From: an uncultured Caulobacterales bacterium
Lineage (GTDB): Bacteria > Pseudomonadota > Alphaproteobacteria > Caulobacterales > Caulobacteraceae
DNA length: 6,801 nucleotides
Assembly (NCBI GenBank): GCA_903903715.1
Contig: CAIUZX010000225.1
Location: 1 to 6,801 of the forward strand
Direction of reading: 5' to 3'
The notes beneath the pieces are model-generated. The model saw only the letters and a list, made by a program, of their open reading frames with translations, had not been told where the DNA came from and did not search any database. A program made the translations under genes and the position numbers. Each line of letters opens with the position of its first letter. Within the stretch, counting starts at the first letter, position 1. Of the stretch, positions 1 to 5,522 are shown in pieces.

Positions 1-653
1 AGGCTGAACACGGCGATGCACAGCATGAGATCGCCATTGCGCAGGAGGGCGGGCAGCGCCGACCAGCCGGGACGCGGCTCCTGCGCCGCGGACGGGTGAT
101 GGGTCGGCTCGGGCGGCAACAGCTTCAGCCCCAAGAGCGCGCAGCCTGTCGCAGCGATGGCCGGCCAGACGATGGCCGTCGCCGGCGAGGTCGCCGCCAC
201 CACCGCGCCCCCCGCAATATTGCCGAAGATGTAGCCGATGGAGCCGATGGAGCGGGCGAGGGTGTAGGTGAAGTTGTCGATCCGTGAACGGATCAGATTG
301 AGCACATCGGCCAGGGGCGAAATGGCGCTGATCGCGGTGGCGGCCACGAACCACAGCACCAGCCAGGCCAGGAAGCCGTGTAGGAACAGGAGCGCGACAT
401 AGCAGGCCGCGGCGATCAGTCCGAGCAGAACCATGGGGGTTCGGCGAAGGCGAAATCCTTCGGCCCACACCGCTGTCGCGGGGCCGGCGACGGCGCGACC
501 GAGCATCGGCGCGGCGAGGATCACGCCGATCTGCGGGGCGGTCAGGCCGACGCTTTTGAACCACACCGGCGCATAGGGCATGCTCACCCCCGTGCCGATG
601 TAGATCAGCGCGTAGAAGAATCCGTGACGGAAAAGGGGCGGCAGACGCGGCAT
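1..653 (-). CDS. MFS transporter, MFS_1_like/HcaT-like family (partial, C-terminus outside window)
   Basis: This is an inner-membrane secondary transporter, read on the minus strand from the ATG at 653-651 and running off the left edge, so 217 residues of a protein normally near 390-400 are visible. It starts MPRLPPLFRHGFFYALIYIG and shows six hydrophobic helices at about residues 10-30, 40-60, 73-92, 94-112, 136-155 and 158-178. A hydrophilic linker (about 181-200) follows, then the beginning of helix 7. The segments SPLADVLNL (112-120) and ARSIGSIGYIFGN (133-145) match the conserved central part of the MFS_1_like family (PF12832), which includes the 3-phenylpropionate transporter HcaT and nucleoside permeases. 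A short AAGG lies 4 bases before the ATG. No ATG upstream is in frame before position 700. It is divergent from the DUF423 gene. The substrate cannot be told from this half; a sugar, nucleoside or aromatic acid are all possible. Confidence 0.85.
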   Translation of the reverse strand, partial: MPRLPPLFRHGFFYALIYIGTGVSMPYAPVWFKSVGLTAPQIGVILAAPMLGRAVAGPATAVWAEGFRLRRTPMVLLGLIAAACYVALLFLHGFLAWLVLWFVAATAISAISPLADVLNLIRSRIDNFTYTLARSIGSIGYIFGNIAGGAVVAATSPATAIVWPAIAATGCALLGLKLLPPEPTHHPSAAQEPRPGWSALPALLRNGDLMLCIAVFS

Positions 654-754
654 TTGACCTTGGGTTAGTCCGCTTCCGCCTCCGAGAAAAGGGCATGGTG
701 CGCGCAAACCTCGCCTCCCCTTGTGATGACGCGGGTGATAGACCTGTCCCGATA

Positions 755-759
755 CGGAG
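755..759 (+). promoter_or_regulatory. Ribosome binding site choosing the DUF423 start
   Basis: CGGAG ends 8 bases before the ATG at 768. No comparable purine stretch precedes the GTG at 723 or the ATG at 726 in the same frame. This is the reason for placing the start at 768 rather than at the longest open frame. Confidence 0.55.
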
Positions 760-767
760 TTGCGCTG

Positions 768-1133
768 ATGACCATGCCGCCAAGACTATTAATGACGCTG
801 TCCGGACTGAACGGTTTTCTGGCCGTCGCTGCGGGCGCCTTCGGGGCGCATGCGGTGAGCGATCCTGCGACCAAGGCCCTTCTGCACACCGGAGCATCCT
901 ACGAGCTGGCCGCGGCGGCCGTCGGGATCGGCCTCCTCGCCCTGCGCGATGCTACGGGCGCACGGACCTCAGCGGGGCTGGTCCTGTCCGGCGGCCTTGT
1001 CTTCGGGACGAGCCTCTATGCGCTGGCGTTCAGCGGGGTTCGCCTGTTCGGCGCGGTGACGCCCATCGGCGGCGTTCTGATGCTGGCAGGCTTTGGCTGG
1101 CTGACGGTCCGCGCCCTCACCGCCCGGAGCTGA
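768..1133 (+). CDS. DUF423 (YgdD-type) small integral membrane protein
   Basis: This is a 121-residue membrane protein of unknown function in the DUF423/UPF0382 family, whose members are about 110-135 residues. The family core LSGLNGFLAVAAGAFGAHAV (residues 11-30) is clear, as is the C-terminal FGAVTPIGGVLMLAGFG (104-? region, about 94-110). Four hydrophobic helices lie near 8-27, 43-59, 68-88 and 93-117. I chose the ATG at 768 because CGGAG (755-759) sits 8 bases upstream. The frame is open back to a GTG at 723 and an ATG at 726, but the added residues are polar and not family-like. ATG 774 is a less likely alternative. An overlapping frame (695-1213) is longer but arginine-rich and without helices, so it is a shadow. 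Helix 2 reads HTGASYELAAAAVGIGLLAL, where relatives such as E. coli YgdD carry a histidine in the YQ-x-x-H position; here that position is alanine. It lies 76 bases before the GTPase gene and may be cotranscribed with it. Confidence 0.85.
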   Translation: MTMPPRLLMTLSGLNGFLAVAAGAFGAHAVSDPATKALLHTGASYELAAAAVGIGLLALRDATGARTSAGLVLSGGLVFGTSLYALAFSGVRLFGAVTPIGGVLMLAGFGWLTVRALTARS

Positions 1134-1209
1134 ACGCGTCTTCCTTCAGCCGCGTCCTCCGCCTACATGTAGCGCCACACTTCGCCGCCCCTCTCCTCGC
1201 AAGGTTTCC

Positions 1210-2256
1210 ATGACCGACCGCGTTCCCGTGACCGTGCTGACCGGCTATCTCGGCGCCGGCAAGACCACCCTTCTCAACCGCATCCTCACCGAGCCGCACG
1301 GCAAGCGCTACGCCGTGATCGTCAACGAGTTCGGCGAGGTCGGGATCGACAATGACCTCGTGGTCGACGCCGATGAAGAAGTGTTCGAGATGAACAACGG
1401 CTGCGTCTGCTGCACGGTGCGGGGCGACCTGATCCGCATCCTGACCGGTCTGATGCGGCGCAAGGGGACCTTTGACGCCATCATCATCGAGACGACCGGC
1501 CTCGCCGACCCCGGCCCCGTCGCCCAGACCTTCTTCGTCGACGAGGATGTGCGGGAGAAGACCCGCCTCGACAGCGTGACCACGGTCGTGGACGCCAAGC
1601 ACGTGCTCCTGCGCCTCTCCGACAGTCGCGAGGCCCGCGAGCAGATCGCCTTCGCCGACCAGATCGTCCTGAACAAGACCGACCTCGTCTCCGAGGACGA
1701 CCTGCGCATGGTGGAGGCGCGACTGAAGCGGCTGAACCCGCTCGCCCCCATCCACCGGGCCCAGCGGTCGAACGTCCCGCTGGAGACGATCCTGGGGCGC
1801 GGCAGCTTTGATCTTGCCCGAATCACGGCGCTGGAGCCGGACTTCCTCAACCCGCCCCACGGCGAGGCGGGCCACGTGCACGACGACAGCTGCGAGCACG
1901 ACCATGGGCATGACCACGGGCACGGTCATCACCACGAGCACGACCACGTCCACGACGACGACATCAAGGGCGTGGCGCTCACCCTGCACACCCCCGTCGA
2001 CGGGACCAAGATCACCCGCTGGCTGAACGCCGTGCTGCAAGAACAGGGACCGGACATCCTGCGCGCCAAGGGGATCATCGACGTCGCGGGCGACGACCGG
2101 CGCCTCGTCTTCCAGGCCGTGCACATGATTCTGGAGGGCGACTTCCAGCGTCCGTGGAAACCAGACGAGGCGCGCTACAGCCGCCTCGTCTTCATTGGCC
2201 GCAATCTGGACGCAGCTGTCCTGAAGCGTGAATTCGAAGCTACGGCGGCCGCGTGA
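1210..2256 (+). CDS. CobW/COG0523-family GTPase, probable zinc metallochaperone
   Basis: This is a 348-residue cytoplasmic G3E-class GTPase of the COG0523 family, whose members insert or traffic metals (ZNG1/YeiR/ZigA for zinc, CobW for the cobalamin pathway, nitrile hydratase activators). Visible motifs are Walker A GYLGAGKTT (12-20), the metal site CVCC (65-68), the switch/Walker B region ETTGLADP (94-101) and the base-recognition motif NKTD (155-158). A His-rich loop follows (222-250, 13 His plus Asp/Glu and one Cys). The C-terminal CobW_C domain (about 254-340) begins at KGVALTLHTPVDG. Length is normal for the family. The start is supported by AAGG (1201-1204), 5 bases from the ATG. No cobalamin-synthesis gene is nearby, so a vitamin B12 role is not supported. 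The His loop favours zinc (inference). I see no clear Zur-type AT-rich palindrome in the 76 bases upstream. A 385-codon frame on the opposite strand is a GC-bias shadow. Confidence 0.93.
   Translation: MTDRVPVTVLTGYLGAGKTTLLNRILTEPHGKRYAVIVNEFGEVGIDNDLVVDADEEVFEMNNGCVCCTVRGDLIRILTGLMRRKGTFDAIIIETTGLADPGPVAQTFFVDEDVREKTRLDSVTTVVDAKHVLLRLSDSREAREQIAFADQIVLNKTDLVSEDDLRMVEARLKRLNPLAPIHRAQRSNVPLETILGRGSFDLARITALEPDFLNPPHGEAGHVHDDSCEHDHGHDHGHGHHHEHDHVHDDDIKGVALTLHTPVDGTKITRWLNAVLQEQGPDILRAKGIIDVAGDDRRLVFQAVHMILEGDFQRPWKPDEARYSRLVFIGRNLDAAVLKREFEATAAA
1873..1959 (+). other. Histidine-rich metal-binding loop within the COG0523 GTPase
   Basis: Codons 222-250 encode 13 histidines interleaved with Asp, Glu and Gly in an HDHGHDHGH-like pattern, plus Cys228. 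Such loops between the GTPase and CobW_C domains occur in many COG0523 proteins and are thought to bind or buffer Zn, Ni or Co. The DNA is correspondingly repetitive in CAC/CAT/GAC codons. It is low-complexity coding sequence and not a separate repeat element. Confidence 0.85.
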
Positions 2257-2506
2257 GTCGGGCGCCCGCCGCACGCGTCGCCCACGTATATGACGTCATG
2301 TGCTCGGATTGCCACACAAAGTCCCAGCCTGTGACGAACGCCGGGTTTCAGGTGAATTTTGCGAAACATGCCACCTGAGGCTGGGTCAGATCCTCCCTCC
2401 TGGTTGAATTGCTACCCTTGAAGGCGAATTGCGGCGTGTTTCGTATATCGATTCAATGTGAATGCGCGCTGCACTTCATCACATTGAAATGCGGTCTCGC
2501 GCCTGA
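2257..2506. other. Intergenic region upstream of pstS, inverted repeats but no supported gene
   Basis: About 250 bases between the GTPase stop and the Pho box hold no convincing gene. The base composition becomes more AT-rich after about 2285. Structures visible are: CGGGCGCCCG (2259-2268, palindrome without a T run); ATGACGTCAT (2290-2299, perfect palindrome); CCCAGCCT (2323-2330) paired with AGGCTGGG (2378-2385), enclosing TCAGGTG (2348-2354) and CACCTGA (2372-2378); the direct repeat GAATTGC (2406-2412 and 2426-2432, 20 bases apart); and the long inverted repeat at 2452-2488, listed separately. A 41-codon frame (GTG 2253 to TGA 2378) overlaps the GTPase stop but has no ribosome site. No terminator with a clear T tract follows the GTPase gene. 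Confidence 0.6.
2452..2488. repeat. Perfect 10-bp inverted repeat upstream of the pstS Pho box
   Basis: TTCAATGTGA (2452-2461) and its exact reverse complement TCACATTGAA (2479-2488) are separated by 17 bases. Each arm holds a TGTGA/TCACA half like that of CRP/FNR-family operators, but those have a 6-base gap, so here the halves are about one extra helical turn apart. The element ends 18 bases before the Pho box and 101 bases before the pstS start. It could be an operator for a second regulator, or a hairpin if transcription begins upstream. The role is inferred from position only. Confidence 0.6.
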
Positions 2507-2524
2507 CCGTCACCAAACTGTTAT
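2507..2524 (+). promoter_or_regulatory. Pho box (PhoB binding site) of the pst operon
   Basis: CCGTCACCAAACTGTTAT consists of two 7-base half-sites (CCGTCAC and CTGTTAT) in direct repeat with an 11-base period. By hand it matches 14 of 18 positions of the E. coli Pho box CTGTCATAAAWCTGTCAY. It ends 10 bases before the TATGCC core of the putative -10, which is the usual PhoB-dependent layout in which the Pho box replaces the -35. It predicts induction of pstS and the following genes under phosphate starvation. Neither phoB nor phoR is in the window. Confidence 0.75.
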
Positions 2525-2532
2525 GCGGAAAG

Positions 2533-2540
2533 GCTATGCC
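2533..2540 (+). promoter_or_regulatory. Putative -10 element of the pstS promoter
   Basis: GCTATGCC matches 6 of 8 positions of GCTANAWC, the Caulobacter housekeeping sigma -10. Transcription would begin near 2546-2548, leaving an untranslated leader of about 43 bases. The in-frame ATG at 2536 lies inside this element, so the longer open frame starting there cannot be translated from this promoter. Confidence 0.5.
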
Positions 2541-2578
2541 ATTGGCACGGTCTGCGATCGTGGGATCGCTTAACGATC

Positions 2579-2583
2579 AGGAG
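2579..2583 (+). promoter_or_regulatory. Ribosome binding site of pstS
   Basis: AGGAG lies 6 bases before the ATG at 2590, close to ideal. It fixes the start at 2590 rather than at the upstream in-frame ATG 2536, and the resulting N-terminus is a proper signal peptide. Confidence 0.85.
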
Positions 2584-2589
2584 AAAAGA

Positions 2590-3615
2590 ATGTTCAAGAC
2601 GGTTGCGGTAGCGCTGAGCGCCACCCTGCTCGCGGGCGCCGCCTCTGCGGGCGACATTTCCGGCGCGGGCGCCACCTTCCCGGCCCCGATCTATGCAAAG
2701 TGGGCGGAAGCCTACAAGGCCCAGACGGGCATCGGCCTCAACTATCAGGCCATCGGCTCCGGCGGCGGGATCAAGCAGATCACCGCCAAGACGGTCGCGT
2801 TCGGCGCGACCGACAAGCCGATGACCGACGAAGAGCTCAACAAGATCGGCCTGATGCAGTTTCCGTCGGTCATGGGCGGCATCCTGCCGGTCGTGAACCT
2901 GCCGGGCGTCCAGCCGGGCCAGATGAAGCTGACCGGCGAAATCATCGCCGACATCTTCCTCGGCAAGATCACCAAGTGGAACGACCCGCGCATCGCCGCG
3001 ATCAACCCGGGCGTTCGCATCCCGAACTGGCCGGTGACCGTCGTTCACCGCTCGGACGGATCGGGCACCACCTACGTGTGGACGAGCTACCTCTCGGTGA
3101 AGAGCGCCGAGTGGAAGTCCAAGATCGGCGCCGCGACCGACGTGAAGTGGGCCGTGGGTCAGGGCGGCAAGGGCAATGACGGCATCGCCGCCGTCGTGAA
3201 GCAGACCCCAGGTTCCATCGGCTACGTGGAATACGTGTTCGCTCACGCCAACAAGCTGACGCACACGCAGGTCCAGGACCATGATGGCGCGTTCATCCAG
3301 CCGGAAATGGAAACCTTCCAGAACGCCGCTGCGCGCGCGTCCTTCAAGGCGCCGGGCTTCGCGACCTCGCTGCTCGACCAGCCGGGCAACTCCTGGCCGA
3401 TCACCTCGCCGACCTACATCCTGGTCTACAAGAACCAGACCAATGACGACGGCGCTGCGGTCCTCAGCTTCTTCGACTGGGCCTACAAGAACGGCGACAA
3501 CCTCGCCCGCCAGCTGGACTACGTGCCGCTTCCGGCGAACGCCAAGTCGGCCATCCGCGCCGCCTGGTCCGCCAACATCACCAAGGGCGGCAAGCCGGTC
3601 TACGTCTCGAAGTAA
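2590..3615 (+). CDS. pstS: Periplasmic phosphate-binding protein PstS
   Basis: This is the substrate-binding protein of the high-affinity phosphate ABC transporter. It is a 341-residue precursor with a classical Sec signal peptide: a lysine at residue 3, a hydrophobic core, and likely cleavage after A-S-A at 20, before GDISGAGATF. The E. coli PstS landmarks are all present. They are GAGATFPAP (25-33, T29 and F30 as ligands), GSGGG (56-60, S57), FGATDKP (71-77, D75), RSDGSGTT (154-161, with R154, D156, S158, G159 and T160 of the phosphate site) and GKGNDGIAAVVKQTPGSIGY (193-212). There is no lipobox cysteine, so it is soluble rather than a lipoprotein. It closely resembles the E. coli type in order and length. 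It is the first gene of pstSCAB, controlled by the Pho box at 2507-2524. A hairpin just after the stop separates it from pstC and should raise its yield over the membrane subunits. Confidence 0.97.
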   Translation: MFKTVAVALSATLLAGAASAGDISGAGATFPAPIYAKWAEAYKAQTGIGLNYQAIGSGGGIKQITAKTVAFGATDKPMTDEELNKIGLMQFPSVMGGILPVVNLPGVQPGQMKLTGEIIADIFLGKITKWNDPRIAAINPGVRIPNWPVTVVHRSDGSGTTYVWTSYLSVKSAEWKSKIGAATDVKWAVGQGGKGNDGIAAVVKQTPGSIGYVEYVFAHANKLTHTQVQDHDGAFIQPEMETFQNAAARASFKAPGFATSLLDQPGNSWPITSPTYILVYKNQTNDDGAAVLSFFDWAYKNGDNLARQLDYVPLPANAKSAIRAAWSANITKGGKPVYVSK

Positions 3616-3638
3616 GTCTACTCTCCAAGTCCAATCAG

Positions 3639-3666
3639 ACGCCGCAGGGATTTCCCTGCGGCGTTT
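3639..3666 (+). terminator. Hairpin between pstS and pstC (attenuating terminator or mRNA stabiliser)
   Basis: ACGCCGCAGGG (3639-3649) pairs perfectly with CCCTGCGGCGT (3654-3664) around an ATTT loop, giving an 11-bp GC-rich stem that ends in a run of only three T. It starts 23 bases after the pstS stop and ends 21 bases before the pstC start. The stem is strong but the T tract is short, so partial termination, or protection of the pstS mRNA 3' end, is more likely than a full stop. Either would give more PstS than PstCAB, as expected for binding-protein transporters. Confidence 0.75.
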
Positions 3667-3687
3667 GACCCTTGACGGAATGCGCCC

Positions 3688-4650
3688 ATGACCGCCCTGC
3701 CTGCGACGACCGGTGAGACTACGCGGACCCGCCCCGCCGGGGCGAGCTTCGATCCGATCTTTCTCGGCCTGTGCGCCGCGGCGGCCACATTGCTCCTCAC
3801 CGCCCTCGCCGGCATCGTCGTATCGCTACTGATCGGCGGCTGGCCGGCCCTGAGCCACTTCAAGCTCGCCTTCTTCACGTCGTCGGAATGGGATCCTGTA
3901 AAGGACATCTACGGCGGCGCCGGCCCGATCGTGGGCACCCTGATCACCGCGCTTTTGTCGCTGGTGTTCGCCCTGCCGATCGCCTTCGGCATCGCCGTCT
4001 TCCTCGTTGAATTCTGCCCGCCACTCCTGCGTCGCCCCATCGGCATCGCGGTCGAGCTCCTCGCGGGCGTGCCCTCCATTGTCTACGGCATGTGGGGCCT
4101 GTTCATCTTCGCCCCCCTGTTCCGGGATTTCGTGGAATTCCCGCTGATCACCTGGGCGCCCCCCGGCTCGATCTGGGAGAAGCTCTTCCAGGGCATACCC
4201 AACGGTTCGGGCATCCTGGTCGCCTCCATTATCCTCTCCGTGATGATCCTCCCCTACATCGCCGCCACCTTGCGCGAACTGTTCCTGACCGTGCCGGCCA
4301 AGGTGCGCGAAAGCGCCTACGGTGTCGGCTGCACGACGGTGGAAGTGGTCTGGTCGGTGACCCTGCCCTATGTCCGCCGCAGCGCCATCGGCGCGGTGAT
4401 GCTGGGCCTCGGCCGCGCCCTGGGGGAGACCATGGCGGTCACCTTCATCATCGGCAACAGCCACGCCTTCCCCAAGGGCCTGTTCGACGGCGGCTCCACC
4501 ATCGCCTCGACCATCGCCAACGAGTTCGCTGAAGCCACGTCCGACATGCACACTTCCGCGCTGATCGCCCTGGGCTTTGTTCTGTTCGTCATCACCTTCG
4601 CGGTTCTCGCGATCGCCCGCGCCTTCCTCGGCGCGTCGAAGCACGGTTAA
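3688..4650 (+). CDS. pstC: Phosphate ABC transporter permease PstC
   Basis: This is one of the two inner-membrane channel subunits of the phosphate importer. The 320 residues contain six hydrophobic helices, near 24-50, 80-108, 118-142, 175-196, 233-257 and 289-314, with a larger periplasmic loop at about 144-172. The cytoplasmic EAA-type coupling loop lies at about 203-228 (KVRESAYGVGCTTVEVVWSV), and the PstC signature GLGRALGETMAV follows at 240-251. The conserved Arg and Glu in it (R243, E247) belong to the residues known to matter for phosphate passage in this family. The length is that of the compact E. coli-type protein, unlike the longer PstC seen in several alphaproteobacteria. The ATG at 3688 has a weak GGAA (3677-3680) 7 bases upstream. 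An ATG at 3680 is out of frame and stops after three codons. It lies 72 bases after pstS, across the hairpin, and 11 bases before pstA. Confidence 0.96.
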   Translation: MTALPATTGETTRTRPAGASFDPIFLGLCAAAATLLLTALAGIVVSLLIGGWPALSHFKLAFFTSSEWDPVKDIYGGAGPIVGTLITALLSLVFALPIAFGIAVFLVEFCPPLLRRPIGIAVELLAGVPSIVYGMWGLFIFAPLFRDFVEFPLITWAPPGSIWEKLFQGIPNGSGILVASIILSVMILPYIAATLRELFLTVPAKVRESAYGVGCTTVEVVWSVTLPYVRRSAIGAVMLGLGRALGETMAVTFIIGNSHAFPKGLFDGGSTIASTIANEFAEATSDMHTSALIALGFVLFVITFAVLAIARAFLGASKHG

Positions 4651-4661
4651 GGGGAGCAACC

Positions 4662-5522
4662 ATGGCCGTTCTTGACCGTCGCAATCGTCGCCAGATCGCC
4701 AACACGGCGTTCGTGACCTTCTCGACCACCGCCGCCGTCATCGCCATCTCGGCGCTGACCGCGATCCTCTACTCTCTGCTGGTGAAGGGCGTGTCGGGCC
4801 TCAACCTCGACATCTTCCTGCTCAGCACCCCGGCGCCGATGTCGCAGGGCGGCCTCGCCAACGCCATCGTCGGCTCGCTGATGCTCTGCGGAGTGGCCAT
4901 GGTCGGCGCGGTGATCGTCGGCGTGCTCGCCGGAACGTTCCTGGCCGAGTATTCGGGCCTCAGCCCCGCGCTCAACGCCTACGGCTCGGTCGTGCGTTTC
5001 CTGAACGACGTGCTCCTGTCCGCGCCGTCGATCCTGATCGGTCTGTTCGTCTACTACATCGCGGTGAAGCCGGTGCACGGCTTCAACGGCTGGGCGGGCG
5101 CCCTGGCGCTCGGCCTGATCGCCGCCCCCGTCGTCACCCGCACCACCGAGGACGTGCTGAAACTGCAGGCCAAGCAACTGCGCGAATCCGGCGTGGCCTT
5201 GGGCGCGCCGATGTGGGTCACGATCCAGAAGGTGCTCTGGCGCGCCTCCTCCGGCGGCATCCTGACGGGCGCCCTGCTCGCCTTCGCCCGCATCTCGGGG
5301 GAGACCGCGCCGCTGCTGTTCACCTCACTCGGCAACCAGTTCATGAACTTTGACATGTCCAAGCCGATCTCCAACCTGCCGGCGGTCATCTTCCAGTTCG
5401 GCCTGTCCGCCTATGACGACTGGCAGCGCCTGGCCTGGGTCGGCGCCCTGTTGATCGCCTTCGCCGTTCTTTCCATCAACATCCTCGTCAGAGTGCTCTC
5501 ACAGGAGCAGAAGCGGTCATGA
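4662..5522 (+). CDS. pstA: Phosphate ABC transporter permease PstA
   Basis: This is the second membrane subunit, pairing with PstC to form the translocation path. It has 286 residues and about six helices (13-41, 67-95, 110-135, 143-160, 197-220, 256-280). The coupling loop RESGVALGAPMWVTIQKVLW (174-193) and the PstA signature GGILTGALLAFARISGETAP (198-217) identify it; R210 and E214 are the family's conserved charged pair within the membrane. Like PstC it is the short form, lacking the long N-terminal extension (DUF3333) found in many alphaproteobacterial PstA proteins. The start is backed by a strong GGGGAG (4651-4656), 5 bases before the ATG and directly after the pstC stop, so translation is likely coupled to pstC. 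The stop overlaps the pstB start in an ATGA. Confidence 0.96.
   Translation: MAVLDRRNRRQIANTAFVTFSTTAAVIAISALTAILYSLLVKGVSGLNLDIFLLSTPAPMSQGGLANAIVGSLMLCGVAMVGAVIVGVLAGTFLAEYSGLSPALNAYGSVVRFLNDVLLSAPSILIGLFVYYIAVKPVHGFNGWAGALALGLIAAPVVTRTTEDVLKLQAKQLRESGVALGAPMWVTIQKVLWRASSGGILTGALLAFARISGETAPLLFTSLGNQFMNFDMSKPISNLPAVIFQFGLSAYDDWQRLAWVGALLIAFAVLSINILVRVLSQEQKRS

Noticed and set aside
721..744. Possible promoter for the DUF423 gene (TTGTGA followed by GATAGACC)
   Set aside because: The -10-like octamer matches 6 of 8 Caulobacter-type positions, but the -35 is poor and the spacing is short, so it is not annotated.
695..1213. 172-codon plus-strand frame overlapping and longer than the DUF423 gene
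   Set aside because: It is arginine-rich with no hydrophobic helices, whereas the 768-1133 frame matches DUF423 and has a ribosome site.
1117..2274. 385-codon open frame on the minus strand opposite the COG0523 GTPase
   Set aside because: It is rich in Asp, Val, His and Gly without family motifs and is a mirror of strong GC3 bias. The plus-strand frame carries all GTPase motifs.
2259..2283. Possible terminator after the GTPase gene (CGGGCGCCCG palindrome and a GGGCG/CGCCC pair)
   Set aside because: The palindrome has no loop, the alternative stem is only 5 bp, and no T tract follows.
2536..2589. Longer pstS start at ATG 2536
   Set aside because: The ATG lies within the putative -10 element, has no ribosome site at proper spacing, and would place 18 polar residues before a standard signal peptide.
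2521..3282. 253-codon minus-strand frame opposite pstS, and similar long frames opposite pstC (3826-4659), pstA (4647-5177) and pstB (5411-6217)
   Set aside because: All are low-complexity shadows of well-identified pst genes in GC-rich DNA, with no motifs.
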